Both the position numbers and the translations under genes were made by a program. From NCBI GenBank assembly GCA_008477525.1, contig SPDT01000009.1, forward strand, positions 434,001 through 498,000: 64,000 bases of DNA. Reading direction: 5' to 3'. Position 1 is the first letter of the stretch. Each line of letters begins with the position of its first letter. A model generated the notes under the pieces. That model had not been told where the DNA came from. It saw nothing but the letters and a program-made list of their open reading frames with translations, and did not search any database. This DNA is from Hypomyces perniciosus. Lineage: Eukaryota; Ascomycota; Sordariomycetes; Hypocreales; Hypocreaceae. Positions 34,053 to 46,232 of this stretch are shown here, in pieces.

Positions 34053-37000
34053 ATGGCATCAATTCCAACAACTCCCTCCCCTCTCCCCCCTCACTCGCCA
34101 GGCCCGCTGCAAGAATCGCCAGTTGAAGAAGCTCTCCGGCAGTGCATTCGCTGTAAGCTGCAGAAGCCAGATTCTGACTTTATTGGAGCTCGACACCCCA
34201 GTCGCCGCGTTCAAATGTGCCTGAGCTGCCGTGCGAATCATGCTGTAAGCTTAATCCCCTGCTCTAACGCTATATCTAAATGCTAAAAGCTTCCTAGGCT
34301 CTTATGCGAGGTAACCCATTACGGGAAGCAGCAATTCGTAGCGTAACTGCACCTGCCTCTCGCAAAAGAAGCTTAAGCTCTGTTGTCACGCCGCAGAGGC
34401 TACAGCCACTGTTGCCTCGGCCTGCCGCTGCTTCCCCAGACACTGAGATGCCGTCTCTTCTGCCTTTGCTCCATCAGACCCCTACCCCAGTTAGAAAATA
34501 TTACCTGCGAGGCATTCGATCACAGGATAGTCCAGGTCACGCCGCGGCTCACGCTCAACAAGTCGTCATACAACGAGATCGTCGGGCACGCCGCCGAGCA
34601 GGTGAAGATCCCTCCCCAACTCCCTTAACGTCAGAGCTTCTACCGCAGACCTCAAGCTCGCTGCGAGCTTGAGCTCACAGCAAAGCAGTGCCTTCCTACC
34701 ACACGAAGACGAGAATCCAGGCTATTTCATCTGCGAGATGTGTGGTATTGCTAGACCAATAACCGCGCGGCACCCTGACGGCCTCTGCCTTTACTGCGCT
34801 CGCGGCGTCCGCGATAATGACGACGACGAGGAACAGCAAGTGTGCCTCCGTTGTCTTAGAACACTTGATCGCTCCCTATTCTTCTCCTCATGTGGTCAAG
34901 AACGGTCGTACTGCTCGCCCTGCTGTGCGCGGCCTGTTACTGAATCTTCCTCGCGAGCCCAGTCGCTATCGTCGTCACAGTTTAGCAGCAGCTTTAGCCT
35001 GGCAAGTCCCTTACAGCCAGATCCCCTGCAGCCCTTCCCCTCCTCTGCTCAGCGTCAACAAGCCTCAATTCCAGCCAATGATCCCGAGTTTACTGGTGAT
35101 CTCGCTGCTATTGCAATTACAGTTGCTGACCGGGAACTTCTTGATAAATGGCACACTTCCCTTAACACACAGCAAATAGTTGTCTGCTCTCGCTGCCGCG
35201 AGCGTTGGTTTAATATGAGGCTACGGAGGGGCGTGTGTCATTGCTGCGCTCGCATCGATAGCCAGAAGCTTCCAACAGATCCCTACTTCTACTCTCGTGA
35301 CAACGCCCTTGACTTTAGCGCAGTGCCGGCATTCCTGCCGGAATTATCACAGGTTGAGGAAATGCTCGTCGCTCGGGTCCACGTGCATATACAGATTTTT
35401 CAATACAGAGGCCAGCAGTATAAATACTGCGGGCATATAGTCAACTTCCTGCGAGACATTGGCAGCGTGTATACGCAGTTGCCGCTACTCCCTAGGGAGC
35501 TTGATATTATTGTTCTCCGCTCTCTCAACACAGCACAGCAGCCACATATTGTTCGTCAATTCCGGACCCAATTTCGCGTAAGGCAAGGTAGCATTCGCGC
35601 CTGGCTACAGTATTTGAGGGCTTACCACCCCGGCTATAGCGATATTATTGTCGATGAGGAGCGGCTAAGCCAGTTGCCTGAGGACGGGAACGTCGGTGAC
35701 CAGCTGCTTACAGAGCTCGTCGACCCAATTGACATTAGGGATAAAGCCGATGACGATATCGCTGATGAGGGCGATGTTGAACAAGTCGCCGTGCCCAACT
35801 ATATCGCAGACCACAGCGATCTTGAGCTCCTTCGCGCCCAGCTTCAGGGGCAGCCCCAGCCTGAGCCTGGCCATATTCCCCTGCGCTTACGCGCTCAGCA
35901 GCCATACCTAGAGATGCCTGCTATTCGTTCTACGCCGTTGAATGAGTTCAATCGATCACAGCCGCTGCTTTCCCTTGCCTTTCCAACGCTATACCCGAGG
36001 GGGGAGGCTGATTTCATCACACCACGTCAGCGCACAATAATATACGACCGCTACATCGAACACGCCTTAAAGTATCATGACGGCCGATTCGCGCGGCATC
36101 CTCGCTTTCGTTATGTTGTTTTCAATACCCTTATGCGGATGCAGGTGAATTCGAGGAGCACTTTCTTTGTTAAGAAGAGCGGCGGCCGTTCAATCCCTGT
36201 TGACCTTCATCAACTGCGGGCTGCTTTTGACGATGACACCGCTGAGTCTCGCGCTCTCCCCAACAAGGTTGTCCGCTACTCGGGAAGCCTACGCGGCACC
36301 CGGGCCTTCTGGGGTGGCCGACGGAACCAGCTCGAGGCCCACGTTCGCGGCCTAGGCTGTCCGGCGGTATTCATGACGTTCTCTGCTGCCGATATACACT
36401 GGCAGAGCCTGCAGAAACACCTTCCGCGTTATGAGGAGTGGCTCGCGGCTGACCACCGTGCTAAGCTTGCTATTTCCGCTGCCAACTTGCGTAACAACCC
36501 ACTTATCGCCGCGTACCACTTCCATCAGCGCTTCCTGACCTTCCTCAATACCTTCCTGCGCTCGAAATTTAGCATCACTGACTATTGGTTCTGCTACGAG
36601 TGGCAGGCCCGCGGCAGCACTCATGCTCACGGCCTTTTCTGGTTTGCCAACGCCCCCTCTACAGACCTCCAGTCGGAAGAGGCAAAGTAGGAATTTGCAT
36701 GCTACTGGGGAAGGCACTCATCGGCATTTAGCCCTGAACCTGGCCGCACTGGCCCGCAAGGTAATGGCGATCCTTTATTATCCTACGACCTGCAGGATCC
36801 CTCCTTCCAGGCCCTGTCTGAGGTCGTCAACAGAGTACAGAGGCACCGTTGCACTGAGGCTTACTGCCTGCGGCGACGTCGTCTCCCGAACGGTCGGCTC
36901 TCAGAGGATATATCATGCCGCTTCTATTTCCCCCGGCCACTCCACGCAGAGCGCTATGTTACGCACGCACTAAATCCACAGTATCTTCTATTCGACCGCG

Positions 37001-39446
37001 CTCGCAATGACGTATTCCTAAACAACTATAATCGGTCAATTGCACTTGGTTGGCTTGGTAATCACGACATCTCGCCATGCACTTCAACACACGCAGTTAT
37101 CAGTTATATCGCAAAGTATTGCAGCAAGGCCGAGTCTAGGACGCAAAGCTATAGCAATATAGCTAAAGAGATACTGCCTCGTATCACTAGCGAGCGTGCC
37201 TTAACAGGATTCGTTGCGCGCTTTATGAATGAACTGGTTGCCGAGCGTGACTGGTCTGCGATGGAAGTATGTCATCTGCTCCTTAATCTGCCTTTGCAAA
37301 TGAGCTCCCGCGTCGTTCAGAATGTTGACTGCCGGCCCCTGCACCAACAACAGCACCGAGATGTGGTTGAGGGCGATAATATTCAGTCAGGTCAGAGCGT
37401 ATACCAAAAGTACCTTAACCGGAAGCCAGAGTGGCTCCAAATCAGCTACTTTGAGTTCCTTACAAAAGTTAACTTTACGCGACCTGTATGGCAGTATTTC
37501 CCGAGGGCCCCTGGCCGTATTCTCAACTACTTTCCGCGGTATAAGCCTGATAGGGAACATAGCGACTTTGAGGACTTCTGCCGCGTAAAGCTAACCCTCC
37601 ACCATCCTCATTCCTCGATCGAGTCGGTCAAGGTCGTTGAAGAAAGTCAGTTTAATACATATACAGAGGCATATAACTACTGCCTTGAAATCCACTGTGA
37701 CGCCCGCCTCGATGACTACTATGGCGAGCTCCCTCCCCCTGTTGAAGATCTATTTGAGGCCGACCCTTTTGAAGACGAGATAGCGCCCGAGGACTAGGAG
37801 CAGCTTGCTACGCAGCTACCGCAGCGTGATCCTAATACTGAAGATATTGAGTTGCTTGGTAACCGCGACCTTGACCTAACTCATGACTAGTCGCCGCACA
37901 TCGGCAGGTATCCTAATCTCCTTAATGGCGCTGACTACTGGAAGCTGTGTAAGGAGCGTTACCCCGAGCAGGAGGATATGGACTCTTCTGATAGTATGTT
38001 TGACCGTTTGAACGCACAGCAGCGGTTGGCATTTAATCTACTGATTGACCATATACAACAGAGCCTTGACAATACTGCTGAAGCACCGCCGCAGCTGCTA
38101 TTGCAGGTTGACGGCGAGGGCGGCACTGGGAAATCGTTCCTGATCCATGCAATCTCAACCCGTATCCCCCAATTAGCCCCCGGCGCCCTCGTCAGGACTG
38201 CCCCAACCGGCGTAGCGGGGAATGCTATTAATGGAATGACGATCCACTCCCTCCTGCGCCTCCCGGTCTCTAAGTCGATTGGACTCATCAATCCCCTGCC
38301 GCCCTCGGACCTGTCCTCTCTACAGGCAAAGCTTCGCCCTATCCGGTATATTATTATTGACGAGAAATCCATGATTGGGCTGCGTACCCTAAGCTGGATC
38401 GACGACCGGCTACGCCAGGTCTTCCCGGAGTCACAGGATCAATTCTTCGGGGCGTAACATCCTCTTGCTCGGTGACTTTTATCCGTTACCGCCGGTTATA
38501 GAAAAGCCTCTATTTACAACAGCCAATATCACTACGCTGTGGGATATCAAGGGTCGCAACGCATATAAGGCGTTCAATAAGACAGTCGTCTTACAGCAGG
38601 TTATTCGTCAGCAGGGAGATGACCAGGTGGCTTTCTGAGCTGCCCTCCGGGGCCTCCGCTATAATGAGCCTACACTAGAGGACTGGAGGCTCCTCTGCAC
38701 TCGTCTCCAGGCCAATCTGCCGCTGCCAGAGGTCGCTACGTTTAATGATGCTATACGCATATACCCGACTAATAACCAGGTTAACGACTATAACCGTGAC
38801 CACATGGAACGACTCAACACCCCCTGTGTGCAGGTCGTCGCCTCAAACGTAGGTCCTAAGGCTGCTGAAGTCGACTCGGCTGGCGCCGGCAACTTGCATA
38901 ACAAGATCCCGGTGTGTATAGGGGCTCGGGTTATGCTGACTGAGAACGTTTGGACCGCTGTTGGGCTAGTCAACGGGGCACTCGGCAATGTCTATGACGT
39001 TTCGTGGGGATCGAACGTCACAGACTCCATCAGAGAATATCCCACCGTACTGTTAGTTCGTTTTGACAGGTATAGCGGCCCGGTCTACTTCAGCGACCCG
39101 GATCTCTATAATGTTGTACCGGTTTTTTCGATCGAATCGTGATTTCTTGAAAGGCAGCGCCTCTTGCCAACGAACTCAATTCCCGTTAACGATAGCGTAC
39201 GCAATTAGAGTGCACAAGTCTCAGGGCACAACATTGGACCGCGCTGTGGCTGATGTCAGTAGCCGGGACTTCCAAGCCGGCCTCTCCTACGTTGCCGTAT
39301 CTCGAGTGAAGTCGCTGCAGGGTATTATGTTTGACGCCTCTTTTGACCTAAGCCACCTTCGTGCGAAGACCACCACTACATTCGAGTCCCGGGCCCGCGA
39401 TGTGGAACGCCGTGCTAGCCAGGTCGTCAGTTCGGTTGTAGAATAG
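34053..39446 (+). pseudogene. Helitron Rep-helicase (RepHel), disabled
   Basis: Exon 1 (34053-34244) encodes a CxxC-type N-terminus and splices (intron 34245-34297, TGCTAAA branch) to 34298. The main frame from about 34669 has more CxxC zinc motifs, the HUH nickase motif STHAHGLFW (about 36618) and the two-Tyr motif SYIAKYCSK (about 37110). The PIF1-type helicase follows, with Walker A GEGGTGKSF (about 38113), Walker B YIIIDEKSM, LLLGDFYPLPPV, VHKSQGTTLDRAV and GLSYVAVSRV. Such proteins drive rolling-circle transposition. Lesions: a frame change near 34665, in-frame TAG at 36688, 37795 and 37888, a frameshift near 38450, TGA at 38636 and a frameshift near 39140. Catalytic residues of both domains survive. 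The 5' TC and 3' hairpin-CTRR ends could not be placed. Confidence 0.9.
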
Positions 39447-40033
39447 GAAAGGTAAAAAGAGATGCCTGTAGTAGGTGTAATTTCCTCTATCTTGTCTATT
39501 TTTTTATATTGTTTACTGCTTTTTGTACGGGAACCGCTCTCCTATAATGCACGGAAAAGATAGTCGTAGGGTCCGCACATATATTTACGTATAGTAGTAC
39601 AGAAATAAAAATAAAGAGCTGGAGTGGATCTTCTATTTTCCGCCCAAGCTCTCTGCAGCTATGCGTTCCTTAGGTCAGCGAGTCTTCCGCTGGCATCAGG
39701 CCTAGTACGTGTTTGCAGCATTTATCAACCAGGCTTAAGCAGGATCATCATGTGCGTTATACTCCTGCCGTATTGTCTTATCTACTTGTCTAATCTATAG
39801 TAGATCAACTGGGATCCGAAACGACATCGTATCCGCTGTATCCTTCATATTCTCAACCTCTCCCTTCAAGCCTTTCTTTTTGCGTCTTCGCGTGAAGCAC
39901 TTCAAGTCGCCCTTAGTGCTGCTAGCGACGCCACTGGCGATGAGCTCCATGAACAATTCTATCGCCCTAAACGACGCGTCTGGTAGTGATACATCCGACC
40001 AGTCAGATCAGATAGGAGCTCAGGCAAGATGCC
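39447..40033. other. Intergenic between Helitron and hAT remnants
   Basis: Should contain the Helitron 3' end. A CCTAG at about 39700-39704 is the only CTRR-type candidate I noticed, and no convincing hairpin precedes it. Confidence 0.35.
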
Positions 40034-41276
40034 TTGATGGCATTGCATCTAAAAAGGCTTCAATCCAAAAAGGAAATCTTCTATCAAGATCAGATAAAAG
40101 ATTGGATAACAAGAAGAAGGGGCTGGTTTATGATCCCTGCCCTGCGCAAACTACACCGGATCGGGCAGTGGCTACGTAACTCAGCTCTTCATAGCGATGT
40201 ATGGGATGAGCGCATTGAATTACGACTCGGTATTGATAATGAGATGCGCTGGAATTCATGGTATCGGATGATCGATAATCTAATAAGGAAAAAGCAGCAA
40301 GTAAAGCAGTTCCTGCTTGACTATGACAAGACCCTAGGCGATAATATTCTTACAGCTTCAGATTGGGATTACCCAGTGAAAACACATGCATTTCTCCAAC
40401 CTTTCACCTCCACGACTTTATGGGCTCAAGGCGCAACGACAACGCTCTCACAAAACCTTATGATCATGGATATACTACTTCGCCATTATGAACAGAAGAA
40501 GGTATTATCTCATCGTTTTATCTAACTAAAAAAATGACTAATTATCTCTCTAGGAACTCTATAAAGCAGAGGAGACATATGATCCTCTTATGCTGCACTC
40601 GATTGATATGGGCTGGTTCGTACTTAATAAGTACTATACAATATCTGAAGAGTCACCTATCTATGCAACTGCCCTTCTCCTTGATCCTCCGAAGCGAGCA
40701 CGATACCTTGAGATACACTGGAAGGAGGAATGGGCGGCGACTGCTATTAGGCATGCACGCACAATCTGGGAGGAAGAGTATAAGATGATGCCCGCCTCTG
40801 GGCCCGCCCAGACGCTAAGCGAAGCATCCGGCTCGCAAAAGGGACAGCCAAACGAGCTTGATCGGCTTCTAGATGAGATGATGGTCGCTGAAGATATAAT
40901 CGGTGACGTAGATGACTTCGAAAACTTTATCCGCGCCTAACCGATAAAGATTGAAGGCTCTCCCTTTATCTGGTGGTGTCAGAGAGATCAGGTTCGGACA
41001 TATCCACGTCTCAGTCGCATGGCCATCGATATACTATCTGTCCCCCCTGGTTCTGCTGATCCTGAGTCAGTTTTTAGTGGAGGGAGGCGTACTTTATCAT
41101 GGGATCGCGAAAGGATGTCATGTGCTAATCTAGAGAAGGTTGAATGTATCGGCAACTGGCTGCGCGAGGGACTTATTATACCATCATCACGTGGTGGTAG
41201 AGGGCTTGTCGTGGATAGTGAAATAAATGGTAGTATTCGGGTTGGTTCAGATAATGATGATCTAGATTATAATTGA
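40034..41276 (+). pseudogene. hAT transposase remnant, N-terminally truncated
   Basis: The plus-strand frame reads IDNEMRWNSWYRMI and LTASDWDYPVKTHAFLQPF, the RNase H-like hAT core. An intron (donor after QKK near 40501, acceptor CTCTAG at about 40552) leads to ELYKAEE..., LLLDPPKRARYL, an in-frame TAA at 40938 and then the C-terminal dimerisation motif MAIDILSVPPGSADPESVFS. The zinc-finger N-terminus and first catalytic region are missing. It is related to, but clearly diverged from, the intact element next door, which lies in the opposite orientation. Confidence 0.8.
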
Positions 41277-41395
41277 ATGAAATATTGCCATTTAAGCTAT
41301 GTATGTATCTATTATTATATCACCTCTGCTAAAACTGCTAAAGCCGCTAGCCTGATATCATTCCTGCTATCCTGCTAAGCCGATATCATATCAGG

Positions 41396-44286
41396 CAGTG
41401 TGTCCATAAATTATGGATTTGAATTTCCAGGGGTGTATTCAATTCATATTCAAATTCATGCATACGGTCGAAATTCAATTCATATCCTATGAATATTTCC
41501 TAATTAGGAAATAAATGGGTCTAATATTATCTCGGCAGTAGGACATGTTTGATAAGATTTTACCCTCGCAACAAACCGAATTTCCCGAGCGCGGATTGGT
41601 CAGTCTTAATTAGGCTTATGTGCTAGGCTAATTTTCAATCTTTGACCAGTATTATATATTGCCACTCTAGCTTGGTGTAAGAGGTAGTTAGCTATCTAAG
41701 AATGGTTCTTCCTCATCCAGGTCATCTAAGAGCTCTTTCCTCCATTCAGCGACCAGCCCAGTTTTAATCCAGCTCTTCAGACATTCTCCCATCTCTATAC
41801 TATCCGCGCCGAGCTTAAACCGTGACCAAGTGATAGTGCGACGCGCGCCCGAGAAGATCCTTTCTGGCTCTGCTGACATAGCTGGTATAGAGAGGATCTC
41901 AATAGCCATACGAGAGAGTGAAGGATACGCCTTCCGGTTAGCTGGCTCTAGCCACCAGTCAAGAGCCGATGCTTTGGTTGGTAGGTTGACCGCCGCACTG
42001 TTAACGAAGTGGTCAAATTCGTCGATGAATATGTTGTTCATGGCCTGCTCTCTTTCAAATAAATCGTAGGCGTCGGGCTCCTTATACACACTCTCTTCCT
42101 CCACTTCTTCAACAGTGTATTTATCCTTATACCTCTTAAGCCAGAGAGCTCGTGTTTGGTTGAGTATAGCCTCCCTCCATTCTGGCAACCAGTTCCGCTT
42201 CAAATAGGCATCGCGACGATGAGGAGCGAGGAGGAGAGCTGCGCCATACGCAATGACTTCATCGGTCTTAAGATAGTATTTATCGAAAGCATGCCAGGAA
42301 GCGATTATCGCGTCATGAAGCTTAGGCTGTGAGGCGTATTTAACCTGCTAAGTGTAAGCATATTTATAGAAAAATCCATTTATACATATATACATCAGAT
42401 GCCTTATAGTGTTTCACTAGAAAGTCCATTGAAAACAGCACAAGATCAAGTGTTACCTTATCACCCTGTACTTGAAGAATGACACGCTCAAAAGGCTGCA
42501 AGAATGTGGCCACATCAGCTAGCAGAGCCCAATCGCTTGGCGTAAGGATATCGTCATCAGCGAATTTAGTATAGTGGTCCTCTTGAAACTTGGTTATTTC
42601 GCGCCGGAGCCCGAGAGCCACTTTCACCATCTGATACCAGGAATTCCAGCGTGTCTCGTTATCTAATGGTATTATACGGCCAGCTGCTCGTACAAAAGCT
42701 TGGTAGAGTTCGTTTGTGTGTCGGATTGCAACGACGACGTTGTGAAGCTTGCCAATAGGGCCGATCTTCTTGAATGCGAACTGGCTAAGCTTCGACTTCT
42801 TAAACTGCTTCTGGAGAATGATATCCACATCATCAGGGTCGACCTCATCGTTGTTTCGGAGCTGTTCCTTAGCTGCATCAAAGGCTGCATCAACAGCAGC
42901 CTTATCAGGGCAGAAAAAGAAGGCTTGTACAGCAATATTAATGACATGACCACGGCAGCGAATTCGACGCTGAGCAGCACTCAAGGTGGTAGCGTAACCT
43001 TCGTCAGAAAGACGATGAGCTAGGCGTCTCAAAAGCAGATCGTTTGAGCCATGATTATCGCCGACACAATAACCTATTTTATCAGGTATTTCGTACTCAA
43101 CCAAGGTATTCCACAAAGGGTCAATCTGATCGCTGCCACCGTGGCCTTCTGGCAGGAAGGGAAGAGCTAGTAGAGCTTTTCGAAGCTGGAATTCTGCATC
43201 AACAAAATGAGCGACAATGGCAAGAAAGTTCTTTCTGTTTGGCGATGCCCAGACATCAAGGTCGATATGAATGGATGAAAGAGAAGTTTTGAGCCTCTTC
43301 TTGAGTATTTCCTTATCCAATTTATATGATTGCGCAATAAGCTCTTGGACAGTAGTTGGAGAAGTTGGAAGAACGTCATAGGCCATATAGTTAACAGAAG
43401 CAAAAAGTACATGTAGTTCGGGCCAGGTAGCTGCTCGGTATGGGAGGTTCCGAACCACAATGAGCTGCGCGAGCGCCTCTCTCACTAGAGGCTTGTTAAT
43501 ACACTCCTTGAGAGTCTGGTCGAGCTTCTTCTTGTTTAGAGTCTCTGCATGCTCTTTCTGTTTTGCCATCAGGTTCTGTATGTTGTTTTCTGATGCCCGC
43601 TTGACTAAGCTGCCTTGAACTTCGACAAGAATCCCATGCCGCTCCTTTAAATGTCTTCGCGCATTGCTGCTTATAACCTCCATTTTGTTGCAAATTGAGC
43701 AGTAGTGAGCTCGCCGGTTATTATGGAGTTTTTGCTCATTATTCTTAAGCTTTCTAAAGAAGGCCCAGGTGATTGTAGCCCGTACCCGTCGTAATTTGGA
43801 AGGGGGCTTTGACTTATCAGCTTGGAATAGGTCTCCCAAATCGTCAGGTAAGGTGCTATCAAGCTCGGATAGTTCTGAAGACTCGTCGCAGATAATAGCA
43901 GACGTGCTAGATGAGGATTCATAGGTTTCTGAAGCCATTTTAATAGCTAATAAAATTGGTAGATAATTATTAGACAACCATGTGTGATGTAATTAGCGAT
44001 TGTGTGTTCTACCCGTAGTGTATTGATAAGAATTCTGTTGTTGAATTCTGCTTATCTAATCATTGAAATTAAGATAGTATACCCGAAAATTACCCAAACA
44101 GCTATAATTCTATAATTAAACTAACAAATCTCTAACTATATTTAAACAAGCATTACATAATCATTACATAATCAGAAATTCATAATTCAATTCATAATTC
44201 ACCAGAGAAATTCAATTCATATTCAAATGAATTATGGATTGAATTATGAATTTCCATGAATACCAAAAGTATCCATGGACACCCTG
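41396..44286 (-). mobile_element. hAT DNA transposon, apparently full length
   Basis: The ends read CAGTGTGTCCATAAATTATGG (41396 onward) and, in reverse complement, CAGGGTGTCCATGGATAC (from 44286), typical short hAT terminal repeats, with subterminal ATTCAATTCATATTC repeats on both sides. It encloses one intact transposase gene. The 8 bp flanks (ATATCAGG and TCGTATAC) do not match, so either the borders are off or the element has recombined. Confidence 0.7.
41688..43938 (-). CDS. hAT family transposase, intact
   Basis: Two exons, 43938-42394 and 42344-41688, with a 49 nt intron (donor GTATAT, acceptor TAGCAG) in phase 0 give 733 residues without stops. Domains in order: acidic Ser-rich N-terminus, BED-type zinc finger (YCSICNKM ... 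RRHLKERH), RNase H-like catalytic region (DLDVWASPNRKNFLAIVAHF, GYCVGDNHGSNDLLL, CRGHVINIAVQAF, NETRWNSWYQM) and the C-terminal hAT dimerisation motif (SRMAIEILSIPAMSAEPERI then FSGARR). hAT enzymes cut and paste DNA through hairpinned flanks and leave 8 bp duplications. The start at MASETYE is preferred; an in-frame ATG lies 13 codons upstream. The element could still be active if its ends are intact. Confidence 0.88.
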
Positions 44287-45002
44287 TCGTATACCCTGGG
44301 GGGAAGAATTTTGGATGTTAATGGTTGAACTTAATGGTGCTCATGCATGTACAGACACCTGATGAGCGTTTAGTGAGCGCAGTTGAAGGTTAAACGTCAA
44401 ACAGCACCATCTAGGTTGTCTCTGTGAGGTTGCTCTTGTTATCGGTGCGTCATGGTACATATATAACCATAACGGTGGCAAAATCCGTAGAGATTTGTAA
44501 GGGGTTAAATATGTGTATGTAACAGAATTGGCTATTGTATATATAGAAAGGTCTACATACGCACCGTAATCACAGTATCATTTAATCTCACCTGTATAAT
44601 GGCATGACCAATGCTATGTACAATATCCTATTAATGCAGCACTTATTAATAGATATCAATAAGAAATAGTCAGACTCGTATCCGATATTCTATTTTCTGG
44701 ATAAATAGTGCTAAGTGTAATCACTTTTATTGTTGAACGCCAAAGCCGTAGGCGATGGTATCAGTGTTTATGCCTAAAGTAGATTTCGGCCAATAACGTA
44801 TATGCGAAAAAAGGATCATATAGAGAAATAACCAAGAATACCAGTTGGGGGAGAGGCAATACATAACGTGGGACAGATAGAGCCTATTAGTTTTTCTGGG
44901 GACCAGATAGCCCTTTCCCAACTTGCACTGCAGTCAAGGATTATACTGTTTATAAATGAGAATTAAATGGATTAAGGCATACATACATACTATACATACA
45001 TA
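44287..45002. other. Intergenic, no gene seen
   Basis: Spacer between the hAT and the Tc1/mariner element; ends in a (CATA)n microsatellite at about 44978-45000 that forms the mariner insertion site. Confidence 0.5.
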
Positions 45003-45027
45003 CAGTGTTGCTCATATTCGGTTTCCT
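45003..45027 (+). repeat. Left terminal inverted repeat
   Basis: CAGTGTTGCTCATATTCGG then TTTCCT; pairs with 50854-50878 with one mismatch. Confidence 0.75.
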
Positions 45028-45246
45028 TTTTCACTTGCACTCTTTTAATATTTGGAAAGACCCACATAGTATGTATTACTATTTTCTAACACTGATATAC
45101 CAGCGAGGATGTCTTTGGTGACTTACGGAAGTATGGTTCAACCGTTATCCGAGTTGAAGCCTCAGAATGTAGGCAGCAATTTGTGAGTCACAGAACTGCA
45201 ACAGTTCTTTGGGGTTCTTGCTTCACCCATCATCAAATCAACAACA

Positions 45247-46206
45247 ATGGCTCCAAATCTATCAGTCACCACGCGCACTATACTGCAGGACCTCATCCTC
45301 TGTAAGTTGAAGGATAAGAAAGAAATTAAATACGCAGAAATAGCCCAACTTGCCAACTGCACGCCACGAGCCGTACGCTACGCGAGATCTAATATACTGC
45401 GTTTCGGGACCATTAACGCACCCCCGAACCGCGTCGGCCGACCTAAGAAAGTTACTCCTAATATGTGGGACGCCTTAAAGAATGAGTTAGCCAGCGAACC
45501 ATGCATGACCCAGAGGGAGATGGCTGCCTTCCTTCGTAGAGAGTTCGATGTCGTTGTGTCGCGTGCCACCATCGGGAGAGTTATAGACAGAGCCGAATGG
45601 TCACACAAAGTAGCCCGAAATATTGCCAAAGAGCGTAACCCAGAACTACGAGACGAATATATACATGACAGGTCAGAGTATCATTCATTTCAACTCATCA
45701 TCATCGACGAGAGTGGATGTGACCTAGGTATTGGTACCCGGAAATGTGGCTACGCTCCTAAAAGTGTAGTGCCGGAGCAGATCGAGCGATTTCACCGGGG
45801 TAATAAGAGTCCAGATTCTGCCTGCGTATACGCAAGATGGAGTTCTCTATTCTGAGGTATATGAAGGCTCGACTACTACAGAAGTCTTCGATGGGTTCAT
45901 TGAACGGCTGTTGCCACACTGCGGCAGATTCCCAGAACCAAGATCTGTTTTAGTCATGGATAACGCCGGATGGCATTTCTCGGAGAAAATGATGCAGATG
46001 TGTGAGGCTGCAGGCGTGGTAGTTTATCCCCAGTCACCATACTCACCAGACCTCAGTCCGATAGAGGAGTTCTTTGGCGAACTTAAGAATTACATAAAGC
46101 CGACTTTAAGTTCTTCTTGGAGGAGTGTATTAGAATTGTTGGCAGCCGAAAGAAGAGCGCTAGGGGTCATTTCAAGAAGGCGATGATTACTATTGAGGAA
46201 GCATGA
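45247..46206 (+). pseudogene. Tc1/mariner (DD34E) transposase, two frameshifts
   Basis: Starts at ATG 45247 with a helix-turn-helix N-terminus (EIAQLANCTPRAVRYARSNI, GRPKKVTP). The first catalytic Asp is in LIIIDESGCDLG; after a frameshift near 45800 the frame resumes QILPAYTQDGVLYSEVYEGS, with the second Asp in SVLVMDNAGWHF and the third acidic residue in SPDLSPIEEFFGELK, 34 residues later. A second frameshift near 46105 is needed to read FFLEECIRIVGS and so on to TGA 46206. The catalytic triad is present but the protein cannot be made in one piece, so movement would need a transposase from elsewhere. Confidence 0.85.
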
Positions 46207-46232
46207 AGATACATAGAATGGAATACATGCAA

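Noticed and set aside
39447..39720. Helitron 3' terminus at CCTAG near 39700
   Set aside because: No stem-loop of the expected kind lies directly upstream.
41388..44294. 8 bp hAT target duplication
   Set aside because: The flanks read ATATCAGG and TCGTATAC, which do not match.
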